Origin: Scilla litardierei
Lineage: Eukaryota; Streptophyta; Magnoliopsida; Asparagales; Asparagaceae
DNA: 64,000 nt
NCBI GenBank assembly: GCA_030789695.1
Contig: CM061132.1
Location: 155,726,817-155,790,816, forward strand
Direction: 5' to 3'
Made by a program: the position numbers and the translations under genes. Positions within the stretch are counted from its first letter, which is position 1. Each line of letters begins with the position of its first letter. This document shows positions 22,494 through 34,079 of this stretch, piece by piece. The notes beneath the pieces were generated by a model. It did no database searches and was not told the DNA's origin. It saw only the letters and a program-made list of their open reading frames with translations.

Positions 22494-25400
22494 TCACGTG
22501 TCCGGAAACAAAAGTGGGTAGCGCTCTCGCATCTCATCTTCTCTCTCCCAAGTAGACTCTCCCGGTGAACCGTGTCGCCACATCACCCGAACGAGATCAA
22601 CGACCTTGTTCCGAAGTGACTTCTGACGCCTGTCCAGTATCCGCACCGGATGCTGGTCATACGTCAAATCTGAGCGAACGGCAATCTCTGAGAAATCCAC
22701 GGCATGAGACGGATCGCTGATGTATCGACGAAGCTGCGACACATGGAAAACATTGTGAACTCCTTCCAAGGATGGCGGCAAGGCTAAGCGGTAAGCTACC
22801 TCGCCAACCCTCTCCAGAATATCAAACGGTCCAATGTATCGCGGGCTCAACTTCCCTCGCTTCCCAAAACGAATCACTCCACGATTCGGGGAAATCCTCA
22901 GAAACACATGATCGCCCGGCTGAAACTCCAAAGGACGACATTTAGCATCCGCCCAATTCTTAAAACGGTCCTGAACAATCCTCAACCTCTCCCGAATGTT
23001 CCTAACAACATCCACGGCCTCCACAATCATCTCAGGTCCCAACAGCTCCCGATCGCCAACGGCATCCCAACTCAATGGCGATCGACATTTCCTCCCATAC
23101 AAAGCGGCGAAAGGCGCCATGCCAATAGACGCCTGGTAGCTGTTGTTGTAAGAGAACTCTACCAAGTGTAGATGGTCCTCCCACGAACCCTTGAAATCCA
23201 ACATGCACGCTCTCAGCATGTCTTCCAAAATCTGAATCGTCCTCTCGGACTGGCCATCCGTCTGCGGATGGTACGCCGTGCTGAAACTCAGACGCGTACC
23301 CAAACTTTTCTGTAAACTCTGCCAGAACTGAGATGTGAATCTCGTGTCTCTGTCCGACACGATACTCACGGGGACCCCATGAAGTCGCACGATCTCCTCC
23401 ATGTATCTCCTCGCTAGCGCCTCAGTGGACTGTCCTACTCGGAATGGTATAAAGTGCGCGGATTTGGTCAATCGATCTACGATCACCCAAATCACGTCAT
23501 TCTGCTTCGGACTCCGAGGTAGTCCAGTCATGAAATCCATAGTGATGTGTTGACATTTCCACTCCGGAATCGGAAGTGGTTGTAACAACCCGGCCGTACG
23601 CTGATGCTCCGCCTTCACTTGCTGGCAAACCAAACACTTGGCTACACTCCGAGCCACACTCCTCTTCATGCCATGCCACCAAAAGTTCAGACGAAGATCC
23701 TGGTACATCTTGGTCCCACCAGGATGCACAGAATACGGCGAACTGTGTGCCTCCACCATCAACTCCTCTCTAATATCCCCAGCTGGCACACACAACCTGG
23801 CTCCAAACCTCAGTGAGCCATCCTCATGAATCAAAAATTCAGTCCGCAGACCAGCTTCAACCTGCCCTTGAATCCTTACCAATTTCGGATCCCCGGCCTG
23901 ACTCGCCTTAATCCGATCCACAATCGTTGACTGCACCTGCATGTACATCAACGAAGAAGCCTCCCCGGGAAGAACAATCTCTACATTGGACCCGCAAAAA
24001 TCCTGCTGCAACCTCCACTGCGAAGTCAAAATCATCACCGCTGGAAGCCTACTCAAAGCATCTGGCACCACATTCACCTTGCCAGGGTGATACTGCAAAT
24101 CAATCTCGTAATTTGCCATAAGCTCCAACCATCGACGCTGTCGCATGTTGAGCTCCTTCTGGGTAAAAATATACTTCAAGCTTTTGTGATCGGTGAAGAT
24201 TTTCACTTTCTCACTCAGCAAGAAGTGCCTCCAAATCTTAAGAGCAAACACAACGGCAGCCAACTCCAAATCATGCGTCGGGTAATTCTTCTCATGAACC
24301 TTGAGCTGACGTGATGCATAAGCCACCACATGTCCATGCTGATGCAAAACACAACCGAGACCCTTGCCAGAAGCATCGCAAAAGATCTCGAATCCTCCAC
24401 TGCGGTCAGGCACAACAAGGACAGGAGCAGACGTCAAACGCTCTCTCAGAACACCAAAGGCATGCTCACAGTCACCCGACCAAACAAAAGCAACATCCTT
24501 CCGCGTCAACCTGGTCATCGGCTCGGCAATACGTGAAAAATCCTTAATGAAACGCCGATAGTAACCAGCAAGCCCAAGGAAACTCCGAATCTCAGATGCT
24601 GACGACGGAACAGGCCACTCTCTGATGGCCCTGATCTTCTCGGGATCCACTGAAATACCATCTCCAGTCACCACATGCCCGAGAAAAGCAACTCTGTCCA
24701 ACCAAAACTCGCACTTCGAAAACTTAGCATACAACCGATGCTTCCTCAGAATCTCCAACACCGTCCTCAAGTGCGAGGCATGCTCCTCCTCCGACTTCGA
24801 ATAGATCAGAATGTCGTCAATAAAGATAACGACAAACTTATCCAAAAGTTATAGAAAATCAGGTTTATCAGATTCATGAAAACTGCGGGTGCGTTAGTTA
24901 CGCCGAAAGGCATAACCACAAACTCATAGTGTCCATACTTCGTCCTGAACGCTGTCTTCGGCACATCATCCTTCTTCACCTTCAACTGATGATAACCACT
25001 CCTCAAATCCAACTTAGAAAACACACTCGAACCTCCAAGCTGATCAAAAATATCATCGATGCGAGGCAACGGGTATTTATTCTTAATGGTCACCGCATTC
25101 AACTCCCGATAGTCCACGCACATGCGACGCGAACCATCCTTCTTCTTCACCAACAACACCGGTGCTCCCCACGGAGACACACTGGGATTAATGTAACCCT
25201 TCTGCATAAGCTCATCCAGCTGCTTCCGCAATTCCTCCAACTCTGCTGGCGCCATACGATATGGTGCCTTCGAAATGGGCTGCGCACCTGGAATAAGATC
25301 GATAGAAAACTCCAAAGCTCGATCAGGTGGCAATCCAGACATCTCCTCGGGGAAGACGTCATCAAAATTTCGCACCACAGCTGGCCTCTCCAACTCCACC

Positions 25401-25815
25401 TGCATAGCCACAACCTCCACTGGTCTGGTCCGAAATCTGACAGGACCAAGCGAACTGCTACCACGGCTGAACTCAAACACTGGGTGTCCGGGAATCTCGA
25501 ACACCACCTTCTTCTTTCGACAGTCAATCGTGGCATAGAAGCTCGCAAGCCAATCCATCCCAAGGACCGCATCGTAGTTGGTGATGTCGTGGACAATGAA
25601 ATCAGCACAAAGCTCACGTCCACAAACCACCAACGGGCAAGAATTGCACCCACGATGCACCGAGACCACACCGTTTCCTGTGACGATATTCCAACTCTTG
25701 GGAAGAGAGGACGTCGACAAGGAATGCTTCTCCACGAAGCTCCGGGCCAAAATGCACATTGACGCGCCTGAGTCAAAGAGGACTCGGGCGGGGAACGTGC
25801 AAACCAAAACCACAC
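22494..25815 (-). pseudogene. Gypsy pol: protease, reverse transcriptase, RNase H, integrase, chromodomain
   Basis: Order on the minus strand is as follows. The protease has active-site FDSGAS (about 25775). Reverse transcriptase follows, with YPLPRIDD and [10 protein letters not shown]; the second is after a frameshift at about 24846 in the run before LDKF. RNase H has [13 protein letters not shown] (about 24395). Integrase has an HHCC finger ending CLVCQQVK, and catalytic Asp, Asp and Glu in [17 protein letters not shown] and [10 protein letters not shown]-terminal chromodomain-like tail ends at 22494. The frameshift splits reverse transcriptase into two frames that overlap by 40 bases (24806-24845). 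Everything else is open, so the copy became inactive recently. The protease frame begins right after a probable intron. Confidence 0.92.
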
Positions 25816-25927
25816 CTAACAAACAGTCTAATCAATCAAATCTTACTCTAGCAACATTCATACACAAGCAGCCAACATAATGTAACAATCAACTAATTAA
25901 GAAAGGAACATCTAGATTGGAAGTTAC
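25816..25927 (-). other. Probable intron between Gypsy gag and protease
   Basis: On the minus strand a donor GTAACTT follows GCAG at 25927, and an acceptor TTTGTTAG ends at 25816. The 112-bp interval is AT-rich while both flanks are GC-rich coding sequence. Removing it joins the gag and protease frames in phase (residues VIAG then VVLVC). Unspliced, the gag frame stops at 25893. Confidence 0.6.
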
Positions 25928-27056
25928 CTGCAATGACCTCATCCATGGCCAAAATCTCCTCCTCGGTCATCAGAAATGCCTGCCTCCTCGGCGAAACAGC
26001 CCGTCGAAAAGCATGCCCTTGTGGAACAAGGGGTACCCCACGACCAGCGGGCACCAGGGCTCGCTGTTGCAACGGCGGGGTAGCAATAGGTGTCCTCCAA
26101 GGTTGCTTCAACTTCGGGCACTCCCTGAGGGCATGTGCAGGATCTCCACAGGCCATACATTGCCCCAAGAACCTCCTACACGATTCCTTGATGTGGCCCT
26201 CCTTGCCACAGAAATGGCAAACCTTCTGAACAGGCCCTCCCGGCCTCTTAAACTGAACAGGCTAGTTCGGCCTGAATCCAGGTCTAACCACAGCTCTCGC
26301 CTGTTCCACAGGCCTCTTCCCAGTACCAACAATAGACCCCCTCCTCTGGTTCACAAGCAGCTCCTGCCTCTTGGCTGCTACTAAAACCTTCTGATATGAT
26401 TCCCGGTCAGAAGAGGTCACAAAACTCTGGAGCTCCGAAGCAAGTCCCTGTAGGAACCTCTGAGCTCTCTCCTCAGCGTCCTGCACCATCTTCGGTGCAA
26501 ACCGACTCAGCCTCATGAAGTCTTGGTGGTACTGGTCCACCGACGAGCTTCCTTGCTTCAGATCGATAAAACGCTGCAGCATCTCTTCCCTGACAGCTTT
26601 TGGGAAGAACTCACCATCAAATCTGGCCTTGAAGGTAGCCCATACGATCGGTTCCACCAACATCTTCTCTTCAGCATCCCACCAATTTCTGGCGTTATCC
26701 CTCAGCTGGCGCTTCGCCAAGTCAACCCAACTAACTTCGTTGACCTTGGACATCTTCAGGTTGTCCTCGATATTCCTCATCCACTCATCAGCAGCTAGTG
26801 GACCTTCGGTCCCATCAAAATATGCAGGACCCAGCTCTCTGAACTGCTTCGCTCTAGGCTCAGGGCGAGGGGCTTCCACTACCCGAGCAGCTCGAGCCAC
26901 CGGAGCATTCTGCACTTGCAGAAGCACACCCTGTTGAACCTGCATCATCTGCATCATCATCCTCATCATCTCTCCGCTAGTGGGCTCCCGCTCAGGCTCC
27001 TCGTCATGAGGGAGCGCACCACCACCACCACCACAGGTGATTCGCCTTCCTGCCAT
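25928..27056 (-). pseudogene. Gypsy gag (capsid/nucleocapsid), one in-frame stop
   Basis: It starts at 27056 with MAGRRITCGGGGG. A retrotransposon gag core lies at about 26850-26450 (YFDGTEGPLAADEWM, then DLAKRQLRDNARNWW and SVDQYHQDFMRLSRF). An in-frame TAG near 26264 interrupts the frame. Beyond it come two zinc knuckles: CHFCGKEGHIKESC (about 26210) and CMACGDPAHALREC (about 26155). Gag packages the element RNA in a virus-like particle. The frame runs in phase into the protease only if the interval 25816-25927 is removed. Confidence 0.9.
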
Positions 27057-27198
27057 CTAATGACACAGAAAACGAAACAATTAGACTCATAGCTTAGGGC
27101 TCAGATGTCGAACTTATTTGTTGGACAATCTTATATTATTATCGGTATCCCGATAATTGCAGTTACAGAAAGGACCTGCATGGGCCACCACTAAAACC

Positions 27199-29582
27199 TG
27201 TCACGCCCTGCTTCCCTAAAATGGAGGCGAGACGTGAGAAGGTCCGCTCAAGCGTGGAGCTGTGAAGCTGCACGCCCGATAAGCGTAAATTTAGTATAAG
27301 CAGGTCCCTATAATTGCAAACGAAACAACAACAATAATAATACTATGAGACGGATATGAAATACCAATCCCACAGTTTGTCCACAAAATATTCAACATCA
27401 CAGAAAAGCCACCCGGCTAAAAGAAAGAGTCTAAAAGCCCAGAACAAGGCCAAACAAAAATACAAACTTAACAGAGTATCAACTAGGTGTCACGCACCGA
27501 CAACCTAAGCAATCTAACAAAACTAGACGTAGACACTAAGACTGATCTCCAGTGTCTATGAAGTCCTCGACCAACACGGGCTCAAGCTCGGCGTCCACAA
27601 ACACCTCGCCCTCAGCAAGCAACTTAGGCTCAGGGTCTAACATGCATCACCCAAAAGAGAAAGGGGCACATGTCAGCAAGTCTGAAAGACTTGAGCAAGG
27701 AAACTGAAAGTAACTAACAACCTAGCACTTATAATATTTAGCAATGACATGGCCGTTAAGTATGATGTGACAGTTTAAAGGGAGAGGCAAGCACGCACGA
27801 TGTAGCAAAAGCTACCAAATCACTGATTCACGAATCACTTATCACGATTATCACTTATCACGATTATCACTTATCACTAGAGATTTCGCCTGCTGGCCGG
27901 AGTGGCGGATCAGGCCAACTCGGGGCTCAGGTGGCCGCTTATCTCTTACCCCACCCATATGTGTCGAGCGTTGGGGTTTCCAACTAACTGAGCTCGCTTC
28001 TGGATCACGAGCCAGGAAGTGTATTTGGCATAGGGGTGCACCTAGCCGGTATCCGAGCGTTGGGGTTTCCAACTACAGGGCTCGCTTCTGGAACACGAGC
28101 CAGGAACATACTATTGTAGCGTGTGCTACGCAATCACGATGAATAATCACTATGCAATAACATGAACAGATATTTGCGTACCGTTAATTGAATTTAAACG
28201 TAACATACAAGCATGATGAAGGTGACGGACCAAGCTTCGTTGTCAAGCTAGGTCAATGGCGTCTAGACGGCTATCCTTTCACCGTCTAGTCTCTTTTACG
28301 CTAAAGCAAGGAAATGGCCTAAGACATGGCCCAAATCAAGAGATGCAAGTTTCACTTGCCTGATACCGGGGTTGACGAGCAATGAAGATCGTCACACAAG
28401 CTAACTACGGAATAGATCGCTGTTATGGCAAAACAATCATTAGAACAATGATTCTAAATCGATTTCTTATTAGAATCCTAACTTTCTAATAATCCATTTT
28501 ATTAGGGTTTCACAATGTCAATGGGGGTTATGCTAAAACTAAAGGAATCGAGTATTACCGTGAAGAGGCGGATGAGCGATGCCGAGCAACCACGGCAACG
28601 GAAGAACGATCCGGCTCAGATCTGGAAATGAGGGGAAAATCTGGAGAAATGGGTTTGGATGTGGATTTTGGGGGTTTGATGAAGGTTTGGGGAAGATGGA
28701 AGGTGGGTTGTGACAAGGGAGGGTTTGGATGATGGAGGATGAGCTTGGAATGAAGGTTTGAGGATTTGGGGAAGATGGGGGCTCAATGGGGGAGAAACTA
28801 GGGTTTTAGGTCATGAGGAAGAAGAAGAAAACGTTTGGAGGGGTATTTATAGAGTTTGGTGGCGGCTAAGGCAAAACTAGGGTTTCCTGTACTGTTTAGT
28901 CGGTCAAAGAACAACCACTGACCGACTAGTTCGACATCTAGTCGGTCGGTTGACCAACGCAGACCGACTAAGTGTAAACAGTAACCCAGACGAAAATTAG
29001 GATCTAGATTTAGTCGGTCAAAGAACAACTACTGACCGACTAGTTTGACATCTAGTCGGTCGATGAACGTTCTTAGACCGACTAAGAGTAAACAGTAACT
29101 AGTGTCAAAAATAGTTAATGAGTTAGTCGGTTAAAGAAGCATTGCCGACCGACTAGTTTGCAACCTAGTCGGTCAACCAACGTTCTTAGACCGACTAACG
29201 ACAAACAGTAACTCCTGAACATTTAACAAAGCTCACTAGTCGGTTCAAGAAGGTTTTTCGACCGACTGGATCGTCATCTAGTCGGTCGGTGCCCCTTCTT
29301 ATACCGGCTAATGATCACCAAAAGTTCCGAAATGGAGCGCGAAGCTCCGGGATGGTTTCCTAGGTCTCCTAGGCTCGTTCTAACTCTAAGATATCGACGT
29401 TATGAAGCCCGTCACGAATGACTTACTTCAAACACGCCGACCGACGGAAGAATCTAGAGAATCACGACGAAACGAACGAAAATGAAAACTACGGAGACGG
29501 AAATGGAAATCACAAAGAAGGGAAAGCAACAATTAATATTATATATATAATAAAATCCATACATGAAAAACCAGTCGTTACA
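27199..29582 (-). repeat. Gypsy 5' LTR
   Basis: Same length and order as the copy at 20065-22448, nearly identical. The transcript should start in it and run leftwards. Short open frames shared by both LTRs reflect their common origin, not a gene. Confidence 0.95.
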
Positions 29583-30329
29583 ACACATATGTAGGATAAC
29601 CCCCATTTCGTTGTCCATATGTTGGACGTTAAAGCTATCCTAGACGTTAAGGCCACAAAAGTTTGAATCGTTTTAGCTTTGCCAGCTTCAAAAGCTGCCA
29701 TAACATCTCTTCTAAGTGTGTTTCTAGGCACCTTTTTAAATGCGGGGTTCAGTGCTACTTGGTTAAAACATTCTACTGAGGAGCTTTCCCCATAACTTAA
29801 AGGTAATTCTTGGCATAGAACTAGTCTAGCCATCTCCTTTCGCATTGTGTCAGAAGAATACGAAAAAGCAGACAAAGAGCTAGAATTAGCTGTTAAGTTT
29901 AACGTTTTTTTGTCTACCATCTCTTTTTTTATGTGCTTCTGTGTGTCTTTTCAGATGTGTTGTGCAATCTTTGGCTGCGCAATTGAAATCTGATCTACAG
30001 ATTTTGCAAAAAACCCTAAGTCCTTTTCCAGGAACTGTTTCTAGTGAATAGTTATCCCAAACTGCAGATTTCTGTTTTCTGCTTTGGGTTGCTTGTGAAG
30101 CAGTGGGGCCAGCAGTAGTAGAAGGGGTGGAAGTGTGTGCAGAAGCAGAAAATCCTTGTGTACCCACTATGAGGCTATTACTATCGTTCCATCCTTGTTA
30201 TTTATTTGGAGTCATTTCCGAAAAGTCTGGTGTTTCAATAGGGTTGTTCAGCAAATTTTGAAAAAAACCATATTCTTCAGTGTTAAAATTAGCGGTAACA
30301 GATCTACATGGGTTGTTTGATCCGGTCAT
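29583..30329 (-). pseudogene. hAT transposase, N-terminal part with BED zinc finger
   Basis: The start codon is at 30329 (residues MTGSNNP), about 590 bp inside the hAT end. A TAA stop interrupts the frame near 30198, roughly 44 codons in. Next is a BED-type finger (about 30060-29930; VFCKICRSDF, then THLKRHTEAH). A run of A's near 29903 has one extra base, shifting the frame. The frame then continues through RDVMAAFEAGKAK and SNIWTT to the Gypsy insertion at 29583. Across the insertion, with one duplication copy removed, the frame joins the piece at 20064. The protein would bind hAT ends and catalyse cut-and-paste; this copy cannot make it intact. Confidence 0.85.
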
Positions 30330-30922
30330 TATGCTAATTTAGTAATAAACGGAACCTGATTGCAGATAGAGCCGCAGTGAGGTAGCAGTCTAGCAGCTGA
30401 TCGGATCCCTGAGTCGGTTGCAGGAGACGGAGCTTGAAAGTTGAGATGCGAAAGTTTAGAGGTAGCAGCCGTATCTTGAGAGCGCCGTGAGATGAGAGCA
30501 ATAGCTTGAGAATATAGAGAAATTTGAGAGTAGAGAATTTTAGAATTGTGAAGATATTGGTATGAATGGGTGGGGGTATTTATACGATTTCTTAAGCCCA
30601 AAAGGACCAAAATAACCCTCCAATATGACCGTTTTATGGCTGTTGGGGCTGTTTTTTTGGTCATTTTGGTCAAAATTGACCAAAATACCCCCCCAATTTA
30701 GCTGTTTATAGCTGTTGGGGGGGGGGGGGGGTATTTTGGTCAAAATGACCAAAAAACTCCCCCAAATGGCTGTTGGAAAGGGGGGCAGGCCGGGTGGGCC
30801 GGGCCGCGGGCATGGAAAATGCCCGGCCCGCGTTGACCGGGCCGGGCCGGGTCGGCCCGAAACCCGGGCCGGACGGGCCGGGCTCCAGGCTGGCTGGCCA
30901 TTTGGCCACCTTGATGTGCGTG

Positions 30923-31499
30923 GGTGTGTGTGCTTGGGGGGGTGTGTGTGTATGCTTGGGGTGTGTGTGTGCATGGGTGGGTGGGTGGGTGTGCGTGGGG
31001 TGGGTGGGTGGGGGGTGTGCGTGGGGGGGGGTGTGCGTGGGGTGGGTGGGGTGTGTGTGCTTGGGGGGGTGTGTGTGCATGGGTGAGTGGTTGTGTTTAT
31101 GGGTGTGGGTGGGTGTGGTGCGCGGGGGGAGGTAGGTTGTGTGCATGGGGGGGATGGGGGGGATGGGGGGGTGTGTGGGTGTGGTTGGAGGGTGTGTGCG
31201 TGGGGTTGGGTGTGTGTGCTTAAGGGGTGTATGTGTGTGTGTGCATGGGTGGGTGGGTGTGGGCATGGGGGTGTGTGTGCGTGGGGTGGGTATGTCTGCG
31301 TGGGTTAGTGGGTTGTGTGCCTGGGGTTTGTGCGCATAGGGTGTGTGTGCTTAAGGTGAGTGTGTCCCTGGGTGGGGTGGGGTTGTGTGGGGTGGACGAG
31401 TGTGCATGGGTGTGTGGGTTGGGCGCATGGGGTGTGTGTGCATGCATGGGGTGTGTGTGCTTGGGGTGGGTGGTGCATGTGCGTGTGTGACCTGTTGAA
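30923..31499 (+). repeat. GT-rich minisatellite, right part
   Basis: It continues the array interrupted by the hAT insertion. Typical units contain GTGTGTGCATGGGTGGG and GTGCGTGGGGTGGG. Long open frames across it are low-complexity by-products. Confidence 0.92.
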
Positions 31500-31534
31500 G
31501 TATTGGCTCAATCTGGGCACTATAAGGTAGACAA

Positions 31535-32430
31535 TCACACATGCACTAACACACCCCAATGCACACGCCCACCCAATGCACACGCCCACCCAATACACCC
31601 ACCCACCCCCATGCACCAACCCATCCCAACGCACACACCCACACACCCATGCACACACACGCACCCAATGCACACACCCACTCACTCACCCCATGCACCA
31701 ACCCACCCCAATGCACACACCCACACACCCATGCACACACATGCACCCAATGCACACACACACCCAATGCACACACACCCATGCACACACACCCCCCCAT
31801 GCACGCACACACCCACACATAAACCCATGCACCAACCCACCCTTATGCGCATGCACACACCCACCCCCCATGCACACACACACCCAATGCACACTCCCAC
31901 CCCCACACACCCATGCCCACACCCACCCCCATGCACGCACACACCCACACACAAACCCATGCACCAACCCACCCTGATGCGTGTGCACACAACCCCCCAT
32001 GCACACACACCCAATGCACACACCCACCCAATGCACACACACCCATGCCCACACCAACACCCCATGCACGCACACACACACATAAACCCATGTACCAACC
32101 CACCCTGATGCGCGTGCACCCCCCATCCCCATGCACACACACCCAATGCACACACACCCATGCACACACCTACACCCCATGCACGCACACACCCACACAC
32201 AAACCCATGCACCAACCCACCCCAATGCACACAACCCCCATGCACACACCCACCCATGCACACATCCACACACTCACCCACACCATGCACACACCCACCC
32301 CCCATGCACGCACACCCACCCCCCATGCACACACACACACACCGCCCCCAATGCGCGCGCGCACGCACAGACACACACCCCCACATCTATGCACCCACCC
32401 ACCCCAATGGACGCACACACCCAATTCAGG
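31535..32430 (+). repeat. CA-rich minisatellite, inverted relative to the GT array
   Basis: About 0.9 kb of units such as CCCATGCACACACACCCA and ATGCACCAACCCACCC. These are the complement of the GT array units. The two arrays meet head-to-head across about 35 bp of unique sequence (31500-31534). Confidence 0.92.
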
Positions 32431-32464
32431 GTATTAACTTATAAAAGGCCCAAACGTGAGAGTA

Positions 32465-33165
32465 TCTATTATACATTTGACAACGTTTTTTGAATTCTAG
32501 GGCTGACTAGAACAAGATAAAGAGTGGCTGTGATTTGATCTAGGGAAATCAATGGTTGAGATTGGATTTTATGAAAATTTTAGTGGAAAAACTTAAATTT
32601 TGATGGAAAAAGTGTCTTGGAAACCAACACTTTGAAATTAGAAATGTATCGGGTAAGATTGTGGAGATTAAATTGGGGGGGGGGGGGAGAGAGGTGCCTT
32701 GAGAACCTAAACTTTGAAATTAGAAGTGCATTGGAAAAGATTGTGGAGATTAAATTTGGGAGGAAAATGCCTTGGGAACTTAAACTTTGAAATTAAAAGT
32801 GACTTGGGAAAGATTGTGGAGAAGCATGATCAATTAAATTAAACAAAATAAAAAATTTAGCGTAAAACAATTTAGAGGAATAACAAATTTGCGTAAAAAT
32901 AACCTGAAGTTTGTTGTTCCGCGCCGAAGGCGCCCGCGAAATTTTTTACACTAATTTGTTGTTCCGCACCGAAGGCGCGGGCACCAAATTTGTTGTTCGA
33001 CCCCGAATTTGTTGTTCTGCGCCAAAGGCGCCCGTGCCACTAAATATTTTTACGCTAATTTATTGTTCTATTAAATTTTGGCTGTGAAAATAATTTTTCG
33101 GGGAACAAAGATTTCGGGGGAGAAATTTTAAATGAATCGTGCCCGCGGGCACGGGTTATGACTAG
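32465..33165 (+). mobile_element. Non-autonomous Helitron, 701 bp
   Basis: It begins TCTATTATAC after an A and ends CTAG before a T. Eleven bases before the end there is a 16-bp perfect palindrome CGTGCCCGCGGGCACG (33139-33154). Joining the flanks restores the Mutator-like repeat unit GTATTAACTTATAAAAGG, which confirms an insertion between A and T without duplication. It has no Rep/helicase gene. The 3' part carries about four copies of a TTGTTGTTCCGCGCCGAAGG unit (32914-33070). Confidence 0.87.
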
Positions 33166-33352
33166 TTAACTTATAAAAGGAACACTCAGAGGTAAATTTG
33201 TCCAAATTTCTGTCTTTTGGACGGAAAATTTAAACAAGGTATCAACTTAAAAGCGTCGGAAAACGTTTGGGTATATATTTTGATGAAAGTAAACGTCAGG
33301 GTATTTACGTAAAAATGTCCCAAACGTGAGGGTATTTTTCTGTAATTTACCC
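33166..33352 (-). repeat. Mutator-like right terminal repeat region
   Basis: It holds inverted copies of the left-end units, with GTATTTACGTAAAAATG at about 33301 and the terminal bases at 33330-33352. A related unit at 32431-32464 lies on the other side of the Helitron insertion. Confidence 0.75.
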
Positions 33353-33361
33353 TTATAATTA

Positions 33362-34079
33362 TATAAAGTAAGATGAAAATTATTAGTTTACGGTGACAGA
33401 AAGTGATAAATCATAAATTTCATCCAATATTGCATATATAACATAAGAATCAACTGAAATATGATAAATGTGATATAGACATGTATTGTTTATACAAATC
33501 TCTCGAACTTTAAGTGGGTGTAAAAAAAACTAATTCGGGCATATCTAGCCTGTCTGTTCTTTTGTGTTTAAAATGTTGTGAAAGTGGAAGATTTCACTAT
33601 TCCTCCCACTATTCACTCATTCTCATCCTCACTTTCACTCATTCTGTTCTTTTGTGTTGGCTTCTTTGACTGTGAAAGTTGCTGACGTGGCCACAAAACA
33701 CACACACAAAAGTTGCGTGGGACCCACAAAAAATTTCAACATCCACATTCACAACCCACCTTCACCCAAAAAAAACACAATACCCATTTCACCAACACTA
33801 TTCACAACTTCAACCAACCAAAATTTAAACACAAAAGTTAGCCCAAGCCCAACCTGTTTATCAGCGGACCAAAAATCTGGACCCAAAACCAATAAAAAAT
33901 ACAACATTTGACCCAAACTGCTCTAATATTATAGGTAAAGAGAAACACATAAAGGTTTCAACAATCCCATAACAATTCAATTTCTACAAATAATTTACTC
34001 GAAAGAGAGAAGAAAAAGGGCACAAAAAAAAAAATCACCAGGCACTCCAAAACCACCAAATCGAGATCAAAATAGACCA
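33362..34079. other. Flank between Mutator-like element and SDR gene
   Basis: Two TCTGTTCTTTTGTGTT motifs (about 33558 and 33643) and a CA-rich stretch recall the MITE family seen at 13449 and 16983, but paired ends could not be defined. The last part before 34080 would be the 3' untranslated region and terminator of the minus-strand SDR gene. Confidence 0.4.

Larger units (their letters stand above)
20065..29582 (-). mobile_element. Ty3/Gypsy chromovirus (Tekay/Del-like), full-length
   Basis: Two direct LTRs of 2384 bp each enclose gag, protease, reverse transcriptase/RNase H, integrase and a chromodomain-like tail, all on the minus strand. The 5-bp repeat ACACA flanks the element (20060-20064 and 29583-29587). 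Reading both LTRs I count about 30 single-base differences (about 1.3 percent), so the insertion is recent. It sits inside the hAT transposase gene. The copy carries one stop in gag and one frameshift in reverse transcriptase but is otherwise complete. A polypurine tract lies beside the 3' LTR. The primer-binding site was not identified with confidence. Confidence 0.93.
18108..30914 (-). mobile_element. hAT transposon with perfect 8-bp target duplication, split by a Gypsy element
   Basis: Left end TCAAGGCGGCC and reversed right end TCAAGGTGGCC are flanked by the identical 8-bp repeat TGTGCGTG (18100-18107 and 30915-30922). GC-rich subterminal blocks of GGGCCGGCCC type lie just inside both ends (18119-18176 and 30786-30893). 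It codes on the minus strand for an Ac/Tam3-like transposase with BED zinc finger and C-terminal dimerisation domain. Without the 9.5-kb Gypsy insertion and its duplication it is about 3.3 kb, a normal size for an autonomous hAT element. The transposase is now broken. Confidence 0.92.
16791..33352. mobile_element. Mutator-like element (non-autonomous) containing nested insertions
   Basis: Left end GGGTTAATTGTATAAAAATA and the reversed right end GGGTAAATTACAGAAAAATA begin similar terminal repeats of at least 50 bp; both include CATTTTTACGTAAATAC. A perfect 9-bp direct repeat TTATAATTA flanks the element (16782-16790 and 33353-33361), as expected for Mutator-like transposons. Removing the MITE, hAT/Gypsy and Helitron insertions leaves about 2.6 kb, of which roughly 2.1 kb are CT, GT and CA simple arrays. 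No transposase of its own was found, so it would need a helper. Confidence 0.82.

Noticed and set aside
24929..25762. A 277-codon plus-strand frame
   Set aside because: It is antisense to the Gypsy protease/reverse transcriptase, whose motifs are unambiguous on the minus strand.
30540..32493. Long open frames (up to 234 codons) rich in His-Thr-Pro or Cys-Val-Gly
   Set aside because: By-products of GT/CA minisatellite arrays, open in several frames at once.
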